46,026 nucleotides of DNA from Spirochaetae bacterium HGW-Spirochaetae-4 (lineage in GTDB: Bacteria > Spirochaetota > Spirochaetia > Sphaerochaetales > Sphaerochaetaceae): the NCBI GenBank assembly GCA_002839335.1, contig PGXU01000022.1:1-46026 (forward strand). The letters are read 5' to 3'. Below are positions 24,576-33,827 of the stretch, one piece after another (the stretch's first letter is position 1; the number at the start of each line of letters is the position of its first letter). The notes beneath the pieces were generated by a model. It worked only from the letters and a program-made list of their open reading frames with translations. It did not search any database and was not told the origin of the DNA. Made by a program: the position numbers and the translations under genes.

Positions 24576-26128
24576 TGCCCACCTCCCGCATCGTGGCTGC
24601 AGTACAGGGCGCCGAGCGAACTTTCATCCGCGACGGATCCTTCAGCATCGGCCATCGGAGAGGTGGCAATCGTATCCTTCAAGGTTTTGGCGATGGTGCT
24701 GACGGCCTTGTACGAATGTAGACCGCTTTCCAGCGCATGCAGGCAAGCATGCTCCAGACATGACGATCCGAACCGCTTCACGAGACGGAGTATTCCGGCA
24801 CAGGAGCGGTAACTCTGCACCTCGTATTCCCTACTGGCGATTATCGTAACGACCATCTGTTCCGTTGCAGGACCGATCCTCCGTGCATGGCTAAGGAAAT
24901 AGTCTGCCGACCACATGATGTAGTCGGAGTGCCGCTCGGGGATATGCTCCGCCAGGGTGCTCCGTTGTCCCCGGAACCGGCATCGGGGATGCTCGGCGAT
25001 CAAATTGCCGTTCCGTTTATCGTGGATGAACACCTTGTCAGTCGAACCCTTGACCAACACTTGGCTTTTGATGAACTTCGGTGATACGCTGTAGAAAGCG
25101 TTGGCGAACTCGATATGGTAGTCAAGCGCTACTGTTGCCGTGCACCTCTCGAAAAGTTCAAAGGGTTTGGGAGGAAGCGGCAGCAGTTCCTTCTGTTCCT
25201 TTTCGGAGAACAAAAGAAGACGGCTGCCGTCCTTCTTCTTGAACTCGGAGGCGTTCAGCTTGTCCACCAATTCCCAGATGCATCCGTTCATCTCTTCCAG
25301 TTAGAAGAACTTCTGGTTGCGCAGCGCGGCGATGACCTGGCGGGAAGCGTACCCTACCGACCCCTCCACCACATTCTTGTCGCGGGGAGAGCGGACCCTC
25401 GCGGGAATGACCGCGGTGCGGTAGTGTTCGGCCAACTCGATCATGGCGGTATTCAGTACAGGCTCGTATTTGTCGGCCTTGATAACCGCACTTTTAAGAT
25501 TGTCTGGGCGAAGGATTTAGGGAACACCATCGAAGAACGTCAATGCATGGACGACGCCTGCGATCCATGAATGGATCCTCTCATCAGGGAAGGCCTCGGC
25601 GTAGAAGTACCCGCTGAACGGGAAGGCGGCGACCAGGAGATGGCATCCGACAGTCTCGTCGGTGACACGGTTGCTCAAAAGGATCGACGATCCCGACCAG
25701 TCCAATTCCAGCACTTCCCCCGGGTGATGGTCCTGTCCCAGGCTTATGTTCATCCGCTGCGAATATTCACGTAGCAAGCTGTTGAATTGGCTGACACTGT
25801 AGGGTTTCAGCCCCATGCTCTTGCACTGGAACAGGTATTCCATCCACAGCAACCCGTTGGTGACGTGGGGTTTCTTCAATTCCACCACGACCTTCTCGAA
25901 GTCGGGAAGCAGGTATTCCGGGTTTCTCAGGCCCCGGGTGCTGGTGTAGAGCAACTGCCCCAACTCTTCGTTGGTGACATTCTCGGGTACGGGAAGCTTC
26001 AGGTGCTTTTCCTTCGCCCGTTCAATGCACAAGGATACCGCATCGCGTGAACAGCCGAGACTGCTAGCGATGGCCCGTTGACTATATCCTCCGTAATACA
26101 AACGCAGGATTTCCTTGTAGTTGGTCAT
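24572..26128 (-). pseudogene. istA: IstA transposase with two in-frame stop codons
   Basis: IS21 transposase. Start at 26128 with AGGAGGTC upstream. The N-terminal helix-turn-helix (MTNYKEILRLYYGGYSQRAIASSLGCSRDAV) and the DDE core beginning LELDWSGSS are followed by FFDGVP-stop-ILRPDNLKSAV. The frame continues to RNQKFF-stop-LEEMNGCIWELVDKLN and then runs to the C-terminus. Both stops are TAA and the frame is otherwise continuous, so these are nonsense mutations rather than frameshifts. It overlaps istB by 4 bp as in intact IS21 elements. Confidence 0.88.
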
Positions 26129-26187
26129 TCTTGACCTCCTTGAATGATGTTCTGCATGCAAGGCATGCATCATCCAAGGTGTAACAT

Positions 26188-26775
26188 CTACACATAAACC
26201 AGTGGTAGGTTTTTCTCCGTTTGGTGGTAGGCATCGCTCTGGTCGGGTGGTAGGGTTGCGGTGTCGAAGTCACCTGGCATTGATTCCGCCTCTTCAAAGA
26301 TCCCTTTCTCCCTGTTTTTCCTAACATTATCCCAATCAAAGCAGCGTCCATTCATACAGATGTATGTTCCAGGGTACTTTTCCTGTACATACCCTACAGC
26401 GGTTCCAAAATTAAAAACAGCATCAGAGGATGATACACTGTAGGGAATCATCGCTCCAGTTAAGATGATGGTCTTGTCAAGAGAAGCTGAACCGATGAGT
26501 TTTCCAGTCTCTACCATAGTGTCGGTACCATGAATGATGATAATTCGCTTTGCCGGGCTCTGTTTGCATGTCTTCAGTATTAAGTAGCGGTCATAATCGT
26601 CCATAAAAAGACTATCCTTGAGAGGAAGGAAGGTTATCTCGTACTGCAACGTGCATCGTACGATCTTCATGATATGTGGAAGATGGGAGCTTTTTAAAGT
26701 CAAGGTTCCTTTTATCTCATCATACTTTTTATCGAAGGTTCCACCTGTAGCCATAATCTGAATTGTATCGGTCAT
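26188..26775 (-). CDS. Asparaginase-domain protein (N-terminal domain type)
   Basis: 195 residues. It corresponds to the N-terminal domain of type I/II asparaginases: MATGGTFDKKYDE with the catalytic Thr, HGTDTMVETG with the second Thr-Asp pair, and TIILTGAMIPYSVSSSDAVFNFG. Stand-alone proteins of this type are usually about 165 residues and end near DNVRKNRE; here about 30 extra residues follow and the stop codon lies at the presumed end of the IS21 element, so the natural C-terminus may have been replaced. GAGAGGAG precedes the ATG at 26775. It follows the GntR gene on the same strand; in Salmonella an asparaginase (FraE) works with a deglycase and kinase on fructose-asparagine. Confidence 0.8.
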   Translation of the reverse strand: MTDTIQIMATGGTFDKKYDEIKGTLTLKSSHLPHIMKIVRCTLQYEITFLPLKDSLFMDDYDRYLILKTCKQSPAKRIIIIHGTDTMVETGKLIGSASLDKTIILTGAMIPYSVSSSDAVFNFGTAVGYVQEKYPGTYICMNGRCFDWDNVRKNREKGIFEEAESMPGDFDTATLPPDQSDAYHQTEKNLPLVYV

Positions 26776-26935
26776 ACTACTCCTCTCTAGATGATAGGTA
26801 TGAGCAGAGCCCTAAGAATTCTGCACCATTTTCTTTTCTAGTCTTTCAGTCGAATCTTGTTTTCACAGATTTCTTTGTCGCTAGGACAGGAAGAAGTGGG
26901 AGCGACATGTCAGTCACACTTGGCTTCTCTAAAGC

Positions 26936-27718
26936 TCAACTCTCCGAAGGGATCATTATATAGCCCTGCTGCTCATCTGAGGTCGGGGCGATGGCTAAAA
27001 CCCGGATGTTCGTCTTGGAGCTGATGGCATAGCTGATTGAGTAGTGGAGGGGGTCGCCATTCTGTTCAAATACATGTTCATGCACAACGAGGAGTGGCAT
27101 GTTCTCTTTTATGTTTAGCAATTCTGCTTTCATGGAATCCGCATAGCTGATACCAATGGTGCGAAGGGCTTTGAACGGAGTAACACCCATCGTTTCTTGC
27201 AGAAGTTGATACATCGAAATATTCGAGAGGTCTTGTTCAAGAAGGAACGAGTACTTTATCGGATAATAGGTATTTTCAAATATAAGGGGTTCGTCATCAG
27301 CGAGCAGGAGCCTTCTTATATGAATCAACTGGTCCATTTCTTTCAGCTGCAACTTGGACTTTACGTGATCAGGATCATCAAGTACAATCCGTTTTTCAAG
27401 GATGATCCTGCCGGGTCTATATCCTTGCTGCTTCATTGACTCACTGTACCCTACGATGGTGTGGAAGTCGCGTTCAAGGGTTGCTCCCGAAACGAAGGTT
27501 CCTTTTCCCTGTTTTTTGATTAGGACTCCTTCTTCTACCAGCTCAGAAATGGCATTCCGCACTGTGATTCTCGAAATGCTATACGTTCTGGCAAGTTCTG
27601 CCTCGGAAGGAATCTTTTGAAAATGTTTTAGTTCTTGCGAGCAAATGGCTTTCAACAGCACATCCTTTAACTGTTTATATAGAGGTTCTATCTTTTCTGA
27701 ATTCAACGTACTGGTCAT
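26936..27718 (-). CDS. GntR/HutC-family regulator of the fructosamine locus
   Basis: 260 residues from the ATG at 27718 with AGGAGCAGGA upstream. N-terminal winged helix (PLYKQLKDVLLKAICSQEL ... KIPSEAELARTYSISRITVRNAISELVEEGVLIKKQGKGTFV), then a UTRA effector domain (about 95-255) with PLIFENTYYP and VHEHVFEQNGDPLHYSISY. Divergent from the deglycase gene, like FrlR. It likely senses a phosphorylated Amadori intermediate and controls both directions. The candidate operator TTGTACAA overlaps the -35 of its own promoter. Confidence 0.9.
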   Translation of the reverse strand: MTSTLNSEKIEPLYKQLKDVLLKAICSQELKHFQKIPSEAELARTYSISRITVRNAISELVEEGVLIKKQGKGTFVSGATLERDFHTIVGYSESMKQQGYRPGRIILEKRIVLDDPDHVKSKLQLKEMDQLIHIRRLLLADDEPLIFENTYYPIKYSFLLEQDLSNISMYQLLQETMGVTPFKALRTIGISYADSMKAELLNIKENMPLLVVHEHVFEQNGDPLHYSISYAISSKTNIRVLAIAPTSDEQQGYIMIPSES

Positions 27719-27748
27719 TCCTGCTCCTGCTGCGACAAATATAACTTC

Positions 27749-27777
27749 ATTATAACGAGTCAAGAAAATTTGTACAA
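27749..27777 (-). promoter_or_regulatory. Promoter of the GntR gene with palindrome on the -35
   Basis: On the minus strand TTGTAC (27772-27777), 17 bp, TATAAT (27749-27754). TTGTAC is part of the 8-bp palindrome TTGTACAA (27770-27777), a plausible HutC-type operator half; occupancy would block the repressor's own promoter. Confidence 0.55.
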
Positions 27778-27785
27778 GAAAAAGG

Positions 27786-27814
27786 TTGCAATATATCATA
27801 ACTCATATTAGGAT
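27786..27814 (+). promoter_or_regulatory. Promoter of the frlB-frlD-transporter operon
   Basis: TTGCAA (27786-27791), 17 bp, TAGGAT (27809-27814). It starts only 9 bp from the TTGTACAA palindrome, so one bound regulator could affect both directions. A direct repeat GTTATA-N4-GTTATA follows in the leader (about 27824-27839). Confidence 0.5.
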
Positions 27815-27855
27815 GTACCAAGTTGTTATAAGATGTTATATACAAGGAGTAAGCT

Positions 27856-28836
27856 ATGCAAGAAATGGATATCATCAGAGCAATCCTGGATGATAGAAAG
27901 AAAACAGGAAACACCATCAACAAGGTCTATTTTGCTGCCTGTGGTGGATCAATCGCTGCTTTATACCCTTCGAAGTATTTACTCGAGAAGGAGAGTGTGA
28001 AGCTGAACAGAGTCGGGTACTATTCTTCAAACGAATTTGTGCTTGCTACTCCAAGTGCGCTTGATAAGAATTCACTCGTCATAGCATGCTCCCACCAAGG
28101 TGATACTCCAGAAACCGTTGAAGCTATCAAGTTGGCTCAACAAAGAGGTGCTGCTACTGTTGCGTTCACCTACAAATCTGGATCAGAAATTACTGAGTAT
28201 GGGGACTACGAAATCGTATACGACTGGGGGCCGGAATCTTCCCCTGCAAACCAGAAAGCGAGCAGAAGTCTAAAACTGGTCGGATCCTTGCTCAAGGAGC
28301 TTGAAGACTGGAAGCACTATGGCTCCTTCATAGAGGGGTTTGATCGTCTTGATACTGTCGTAAAAAGGGCTTCCGAGCAACTCGCGGAGTATGGAAGCGA
28401 GTTTGCTGACGCGAACAAACTCGAAAAAGTGATCTATACGGTGGGTAGCGGAGCTAATTTCGGATCAGCCTATATGGAGGATATCTGTATCCTAAAGGAG
28501 ATGCAGTGGATTCACTCATCGAGTATCCACAGTGGAGAGTTCTTTCACGGGCCGCTTGAGATCACTGACACAGAGACGCCGTTTCTGCTCATGCTGGGAG
28601 ATGGTAGAACACGGGCTATGGATGAACGAGTTCTCACCTTCCTCAAACGCTATGGAAGAAAAATCTATCTTCTTGATGTACGAGACCTAGGTATCAGCGT
28701 AATAGATGAATCGGTCGTGGAGTATTTCTCTCCATTGCTACTGAATAATGTCGTAGGTGTTCTGAATAAAGCTCTCGCTGTAGCAAAGAAGCACCCCTTG
28801 TCAACGAGACGGTATATGTGGAAAGTTTCCTACTAA
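27856..28836 (+). CDS. frlB: FrlB-like fructosamine-6-phosphate deglycase (SIS domain)
   Basis: 326 residues with two SIS folds. It resembles FrlB: KVYFAACGGSIAALYPSKYLLE, SNEFVLATPSALDKNSLVIACSHQGDTPETVEAI, the signature SGEFFHGPLEI, and a C-terminus ending STRRYMWKVSY like FrlB's RRYYGGLVEY. FrlB splits fructoselysine-6-phosphate into glucose-6-phosphate and lysine; the amine part here is unknown. AAGGAG is nine bases before ATG. First gene of the plus-strand operon. Confidence 0.88.
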   Translation: MQEMDIIRAILDDRKKTGNTINKVYFAACGGSIAALYPSKYLLEKESVKLNRVGYYSSNEFVLATPSALDKNSLVIACSHQGDTPETVEAIKLAQQRGAATVAFTYKSGSEITEYGDYEIVYDWGPESSPANQKASRSLKLVGSLLKELEDWKHYGSFIEGFDRLDTVVKRASEQLAEYGSEFADANKLEKVIYTVGSGANFGSAYMEDICILKEMQWIHSSSIHSGEFFHGPLEITDTETPFLLMLGDGRTRAMDERVLTFLKRYGRKIYLLDVRDLGISVIDESVVEYFSPLLLNNVVGVLNKALAVAKKHPLSTRRYMWKVSY

Positions 28837-28869
28837 CTTTGCGTGAAGGTAAGAAGGAGTGAAAAGCTG

Positions 28870-29760
28870 ATGGTGAGAGTGCTTGGAATAGGTGATAATG
28901 TAGTAGATAAATATAAGCATACTGGGGTGTTGTATCCTGGTGGTAATGCACTGAACTTCAGTGTGTACGCTTCCAGACTCGGTGCTTCTGCCTCGTATAT
29001 GGGTGTTGTCGGTGATGACGAGGCGGCCAGTCACATCGAAGCTACTTTGAAAAACCTGAACATCGATGTCTCTCGATTGCAGAGGGAACATGGAGAGAAC
29101 GGGTATGCAGAGGTAGAGCTGGTTGATGGCGACCGGGTCTTCATTGGTGGGAACAAGGGGGGGGTATCGAAGAATCATCCCATCACCTATGAAACGGAAC
29201 TCGACTATATCGCAGGGTTCGACCTCATCCACACCAGCTGTTATAGTTTTCTGGATTCTGCTCTCCCAACCCTTGCTGAACACCAATCGAGGATCTCGTA
29301 TGATTTCTCAACCCATTATACTGATACACATCTTAAAGAAACTGCTCCCCACATTTATTGTGCCGCGCTTTCTTGCAGTCATCTCGACGATGAGGATATC
29401 CTGCGGCTGATCGCCCTTGTGCAGGGAAACGGGTGCCCCATAGTCATTGCATCTAAAGGGATGAGAGGGGTCACCGCCGCCGTCGGAGACATTGTTCTCA
29501 CACAAGAGGCTTTCCCAATTCCCGTTATCGATTCTATGGGCGCGGGGGATTCTTTGATCACCTCCTTTCTTATCAGGTATCTTGAACTGTTGAAGAGCCT
29601 GAATCTGCTCGGTTCAAAACGGGAGATTATATCTGACTTAAAACATGCGATTGAGCTTTTCAAGCCGAGACTGCGCCTCATCCTGGCACAATCAGTCCTG
29701 TACGCGACCGAAAATTGCATGATCAGCGGTGCGTTTGATTTTGGAGTCCCTTATGAGTAG
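28870..29760 (+). CDS. frlD: FrlD-like fructosamine 6-kinase (PfkB family)
   Basis: 296 residues from ATG 28870 (AAGGAG ten bases upstream; GTG at 28843 possible). FrlD pattern: VLGIGDNVVDKYKHTGVLYPGGNALNFSVYASRLGA, GVVGDDEAA, then DSMGAGDSLITSFLI with the catalytic Asp. It lacks the long lid of ribokinase and so matches the compact FrlD form, though the C-terminus is about 30 residues longer than E. coli FrlD. It would phosphorylate the imported Amadori compound at C6 before FrlB acts. Confidence 0.88.
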   Translation: MVRVLGIGDNVVDKYKHTGVLYPGGNALNFSVYASRLGASASYMGVVGDDEAASHIEATLKNLNIDVSRLQREHGENGYAEVELVDGDRVFIGGNKGGVSKNHPITYETELDYIAGFDLIHTSCYSFLDSALPTLAEHQSRISYDFSTHYTDTHLKETAPHIYCAALSCSHLDDEDILRLIALVQGNGCPIVIASKGMRGVTAAVGDIVLTQEAFPIPVIDSMGAGDSLITSFLIRYLELLKSLNLLGSKREIISDLKHAIELFKPRLRLILAQSVLYATENCMISGAFDFGVPYE

Positions 29761-29826
29761 AGCAATAAGGGAATAATTTGAAATAAACCGGTTCTTTGAA
29801 CCAGAAAGAAAAAAAGGAGAAAAAGT

Positions 29827-31101
29827 ATGAAGAGGTTTTTGACATTGATGTTGATCGTTCTCGTGTCAGCCAGTTTCGCGTGGGCTGCTGGAAATGCAGA
29901 GAAGGCTGATGACGGTACCGTCACACTGAAACTGTTCCACAGATTCCCGGAACCTGAGTACAGCAGTTTCATCAACGAAGTGATTGCTGATTATGAGAAG
30001 ATGAATCCCCATGTGAAGATCGAGACTATTTCGGCTGCGAATGCTCCCTACAAAGAGAGAATCAAGGTCGTACTGGGTTCACCCGAGAGCCCTGATGTGT
30101 TCTTTGGTTGGGTTGGAGACTTTACCAATAGATTTATCCGTGAAGACCTTGTTCTCGACCTGACTCCCTACTACGACAGCGAATGGGAAGATGCGATGAT
30201 GAAGAGTCTAGTTGACCCCTTCTACTATCAGGGGAACCTCTACGGTATGCCTTTCAGAGTGAGTGGCAAGGCCTTCTATTACAACAAGGAGATGTTTGAA
30301 GCCTATAATCTCGACGTGCCTGAGACCTATAATGAGCTGATAAAGGTCTGTAAGGTCCTTGAAAGCAAGGGTATCACACCGATTTCTTATGGAAACCAAG
30401 AGCTATGGCCATCGTCTCACTATATCGGAACACTGAATCAAAAGGTTCTCGATAACGATGTGCGTATGAAAGACTATAACCCAGCTACCGGGGAATTTAC
30501 CGATCCTGGGTATGTGAAAGCCCTTGAGATGTATCAGGAGCTGATGCAGTACGTTAATGAATTTCCCAACGGACTTACACATGAGATGGCCCGACAGAGT
30601 TTCGCGAATAAGGAAACAGCGATGATGTACCTTGAAACGATTGAAGTGGGATATCTTGAAGGAGATATGATCGAACCCTTCGATTACGGAATGTTTGCGT
30701 TCCCTGATGTAACTGATGGAAAGGGTAATCAGAATTATATCACCGGTGCACCTGAAGGCTTCTGGGTTTCGAGCAAAACTAAACATCCCGATATTGCAGT
30801 TGACTTTCTTCGCTTCCTCACCGGCAAGGATGCAGGATGGAAAGAAGTCCGTCAAATCAGATGGTTCAATGGTGCCAAGGGACAGCTTGATGGTCAGTTC
30901 AACGATCCTCCCATCGAAGATGCCTATAACATGATGCTCAATGCTGAAGGGATGGCTTTTTGGATGGACAATGAACTGCATGCCAAGCTCGTCGATAAGT
31001 ATCTCTCAGGAGTTTCAGACTTAACCAACAACGATACGACACCGAGAAAACTGATGAGTGAGGTGCAGGCTATTGCAGCTCAGTTACAGAGCGAATTCTA
31101 A
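29827..31101 (+). CDS. ABC transporter extracellular solute-binding protein (sugar type)
   Basis: 424 residues. N-terminal signal peptide MKRFLTLMLIVLVSASFAWA followed by AGNAEK, a mature N-terminus typical of spirochaete binding proteins; no lipobox Cys. Family 1 binding protein layout: TLKLFHRFPEPEYSSFINEVIADYEKMNPHVKIE, DVFFGWVGDF, YGMPFRVSGKAFYYNKEMFEAYNLDVPETYNELIKVCK. It would capture the Amadori compound outside the membrane (FrlO-like position), consistent with genes on both sides. AAAAGGAG precedes ATG. Confidence 0.9.
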   Translation: MKRFLTLMLIVLVSASFAWAAGNAEKADDGTVTLKLFHRFPEPEYSSFINEVIADYEKMNPHVKIETISAANAPYKERIKVVLGSPESPDVFFGWVGDFTNRFIREDLVLDLTPYYDSEWEDAMMKSLVDPFYYQGNLYGMPFRVSGKAFYYNKEMFEAYNLDVPETYNELIKVCKVLESKGITPISYGNQELWPSSHYIGTLNQKVLDNDVRMKDYNPATGEFTDPGYVKALEMYQELMQYVNEFPNGLTHEMARQSFANKETAMMYLETIEVGYLEGDMIEPFDYGMFAFPDVTDGKGNQNYITGAPEGFWVSSKTKHPDIAVDFLRFLTGKDAGWKEVRQIRWFNGAKGQLDGQFNDPPIEDAYNMMLNAEGMAFWMDNELHAKLVDKYLSGVSDLTNNDTTPRKLMSEVQAIAAQLQSEF

Positions 31102-31173
31102 GACATGATCGATCGGTATGGCTGGCCGATATACTCGGTCCGGCCATATCTACTACGTGTGAGGGAGGCCTGT

Positions 31174-32049
31174 ATGAAGGTAAAACCAACAACCCCCTAT
31201 TTCTATGTACTACCGGGACTGTTCTTGGTCGTCATGATTGTCTATATTCCGGTTTTATCGAACTTGATATACAGCTTCTTCCGTCTGAGTTCCTACTCGG
31301 CAGCAATGAGTTTCGTCGGATTGAAGAACTACGTGGCCTTGTTCACCGATCCGGTTTTGCTGATCATCATCAAGAACAATGTACTGTATCTGATGATTTC
31401 CCTCATAACACAAGTCGGCTTTGGTACGCTTCTCGCCATTCTTCTGGAGTCCTCGGTCAGCGGAAAAGCAAGCGGAATCTATAGGAATATTCTCTTCACT
31501 CCCGCTCTCATGTCACTGACAGCCGTAGGTCTCCTGTGGCAGTTTATCTACACTCCAAAAATCGGTCTGCTCAACTCACTGTTGCGTTTGCTCGGCCTCG
31601 ACTCTCTCCAACATGTCTGGTTGGGAGAAAGTGGCCTAGCAATGCTGTCAATCATCGGGATGAGTCAATGGCAGTTCACAGGGTATATCACCGTCCTTAT
31701 GGTGGTAGCAATACAGAAGATCCCAGATGAGTACTTCGAAGCTAGCAGAATAGCAGGAGCGAATGCACTCCAGAGGGTGATCTATATCACCATACCTTCC
31801 GTGAAGGAGCAGCTTCTTGTGTGTTCTATCATCACGATGATCGGAGCGTTCAAGGTGTTCACGGAAGTGTACGTCACGACAAGTGGCGGTCCAGGAAACT
31901 CGACTCACGTTCTTGGAACATATTTGTATCAGCAGGCTTTCTTATACGATGATCTAGGGATGGCTGCAGCCGTTGGGATGATCCTTCTTCTGGTGACTCT
32001 TGCTATCTCTTTGATTCAATTGAAGATGGCAAGGACTGGAGAGGTGTAG
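31174..32049 (+). CDS. ABC sugar permease 1 (MalF type)
   Basis: 291 residues from ATG 31174, with GAGGGAGG just upstream; an ATG at 31105 would give 314 residues but has no ribosome site. Six hydrophobic segments. The ATPase-contact loop YFEASRIAGANALQRVIYITIPSVKEQL contains EAsxxxGA-type residues. Partner of the next permease (FrlN-like position). Confidence 0.9.
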   Translation: MKVKPTTPYFYVLPGLFLVVMIVYIPVLSNLIYSFFRLSSYSAAMSFVGLKNYVALFTDPVLLIIIKNNVLYLMISLITQVGFGTLLAILLESSVSGKASGIYRNILFTPALMSLTAVGLLWQFIYTPKIGLLNSLLRLLGLDSLQHVWLGESGLAMLSIIGMSQWQFTGYITVLMVVAIQKIPDEYFEASRIAGANALQRVIYITIPSVKEQLLVCSIITMIGAFKVFTEVYVTTSGGPGNSTHVLGTYLYQQAFLYDDLGMAAAVGMILLLVTLAISLIQLKMARTGEV

Positions 32050-32051
32050 GT

Positions 32052-32924
32052 ATGCAGATCAATAGTAAATCCTTTACACTCAGACGGATGGTCTCGAACA
32101 GGATGCAGAGAATTCTCCAAACACTTCTCCTGAATCTATTCATGGTCCTCCTTATGCTAGTCATCCTCCTGCCGTTCTACTGGCTAATCGTAAACTCGTT
32201 CAAGACAAATCATGAGCTTTTTCTCGATTCCCTAACACTTCCCAAGTCGTTCCAGTTCAAGAATTACGTCGACGCATGGGTTCAGGGGCTCAGCCAATAC
32301 TACAAGAACTCTCTTATCGTCAGTACCATATCGATGACTTTCATCATATTCTTCAGCTCTCTTACAGCCTACGGGATAAGCAGGTTCCGTTTTAGAGGAA
32401 AGACACTCGTCTTTCTCCTGATCCTTGGAGGGATGATGTTTTCAGAACAGATTGCACTGGTCCCTCTGTTTAAAATGCTCACCAGACTCCAAATTTACAA
32501 TACCTACTTCGCTCTCATTCTCCCATATGTCGCCTTCAGGATTCCCTTCTCGACCTTCCTTATCAGGGCATATATGCTCTCCATACCTTCTGATCTGGAA
32601 GATGCTGCCTATATCGACGGTTACAACAGCTGGCAGGTCTTCAGGCGTATCATCCTTCCGTTGAGCAAACCGATACTTGCATCGTGTGCACTGGTCAATC
32701 TCAACTTCGTGTGGAATGAGTTTGTCTTCGCTCTCGTGTTTATTGAAGATGCAAAGCTGATGACAATACCGATCGGGCTTATGGCGTTCAAGGGGCAGCT
32801 GAGAATTAACTATGTGGTTATGCTTGCAGGTATTATTATAGCTACGATTCCATTGATCATCGTATTCTCCTTCCTGCAGAAGCAGTTCCTGCGCGGACTT
32901 ACCTCCGGGGCTGTGAAGGGTTGA
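32052..32924 (+). CDS. ABC sugar permease 2 (MalG type)
   Basis: 290 residues, six hydrophobic segments (PFYWLIVNSFKTNHE at the first outer loop). ATPase-contact loop PSDLEDAAYIDGYNSWQVFRRIILPLSKPIL. Starts 2 bp after the previous stop with GGAGAGGTG as ribosome site. No ATP-binding subunit gene exists in the window, so a shared MsmK/MsmX-like ATPase elsewhere is expected. Confidence 0.92.
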   Translation: MQINSKSFTLRRMVSNRMQRILQTLLLNLFMVLLMLVILLPFYWLIVNSFKTNHELFLDSLTLPKSFQFKNYVDAWVQGLSQYYKNSLIVSTISMTFIIFFSSLTAYGISRFRFRGKTLVFLLILGGMMFSEQIALVPLFKMLTRLQIYNTYFALILPYVAFRIPFSTFLIRAYMLSIPSDLEDAAYIDGYNSWQVFRRIILPLSKPILASCALVNLNFVWNEFVFALVFIEDAKLMTIPIGLMAFKGQLRINYVVMLAGIIIATIPLIIVFSFLQKQFLRGLTSGAVKG

Positions 32925-32929
32925 CAGGT

Positions 32930-33823
32930 ATGAATGTACATCAACTATCGCTGAAACGTTTACCGTATGCAGGGCAGGTTCTCATCGCTGTCGCGGCTTT
33001 GCTGTGGAGCAGTTCCGGTGCGGTCTTCCGAGGTGTCTCAATCCCCAGTATCCAGTTCCTTATAATTCGTTCGGGGTTCACGGTGATCGTTCTCTCCCCC
33101 TTTGTGTGGTCCCGTGTGGTGAAAAAAAGACTACGACAGGATGCCCTGCGCTTTCTGCTGAGTTCTTTTTCGTTCACTCTCTATACTTTCGGGTTCATTC
33201 TGACCACGAGAAATATCGGAGCGGCTACAGCGATTACCATGCAATACTCAGCTCCTGTCTATCTTTTCTTTGTATATCTAATAATCGAAAGGAAGATAGT
33301 CCTAAAAAGGGATTATCCGAAACTGATCATGATTGCGACTTTAATGGTGAACGGTATCTGGACGACTATGAGAGTAGCCTCCCTCTCATATCTTTTCCCT
33401 GCTTATATGTGCGGTATCGGATATGCACTGTTCACATGGTCGGTCAAGAAACTGAGTCATCATAGTCCGATGCTTATTGTTGCATCGAACAATCTCCTTG
33501 GGTTAGTGTTCTACATTCCCTTTCTTCTACTCACTGGAGAACCGTTTCGAGCACTGAGCGGAGTAGAACTGACCATTGTGGTTCTGGTGTCGCTCGTTGT
33601 AAATACGTTTTCCTATGTGATCTTCAGTGCAGGGCTCCAGAGCGTGAAGACTCTGGATGCATCGCTTATCACTCTGATTGAACCTTTGATGAACCCAATA
33701 CTCGTAATTCTGGTTCTCCGAGAAATTCCGGCATCAATGGATATTCTTATTCTTTTCATCATTCTCAGTTCTCTTGTACTGGACCTGGTCCATTCTCATA
33801 CAGTATTGATCCAAAGGAGGTAA
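32930..33823 (+). CDS. EamA-family (DMT) transporter
   Basis: 297 residues from ATG 32930 (TTG 32921 possible). About ten membrane segments in two EamA repeats: ALLWSSSGAVFRGVSIPSIQFLIIRSGF, and NTFSYVIFSAGLQSVKTLDASLITLIEPLMNPILVILVL (the second repeat's typical E-P pair). It overlaps the permease stop region closely and precedes frlC by 4 bp, so it is in the operon. It may export the freed amine or take up another substrate; direction is unknown. Confidence 0.88.
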   Translation: MNVHQLSLKRLPYAGQVLIAVAALLWSSSGAVFRGVSIPSIQFLIIRSGFTVIVLSPFVWSRVVKKRLRQDALRFLLSSFSFTLYTFGFILTTRNIGAATAITMQYSAPVYLFFVYLIIERKIVLKRDYPKLIMIATLMVNGIWTTMRVASLSYLFPAYMCGIGYALFTWSVKKLSHHSPMLIVASNNLLGLVFYIPFLLLTGEPFRALSGVELTIVVLVSLVVNTFSYVIFSAGLQSVKTLDASLITLIEPLMNPILVILVLREIPASMDILILFIILSSLVLDLVHSHTVLIQRR

Positions 33824-33827
33824 GCGT

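Larger units (their letters stand above)
23787..26194 (-). mobile_element. Decayed IS21-family element (istA-istB)
   Basis: Contains istA and istB in the standard order on the minus strand. Tentative ends come from a six-base direct repeat TAAACC at 23781-23786 and 26195-26200, which would be the target duplication. The outer end next to istA reads TGTGTAGATGTTACACC outward; the other end does not clearly match it, so the borders are uncertain. Both genes are disrupted, so the element cannot move by itself. Confidence 0.6.
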
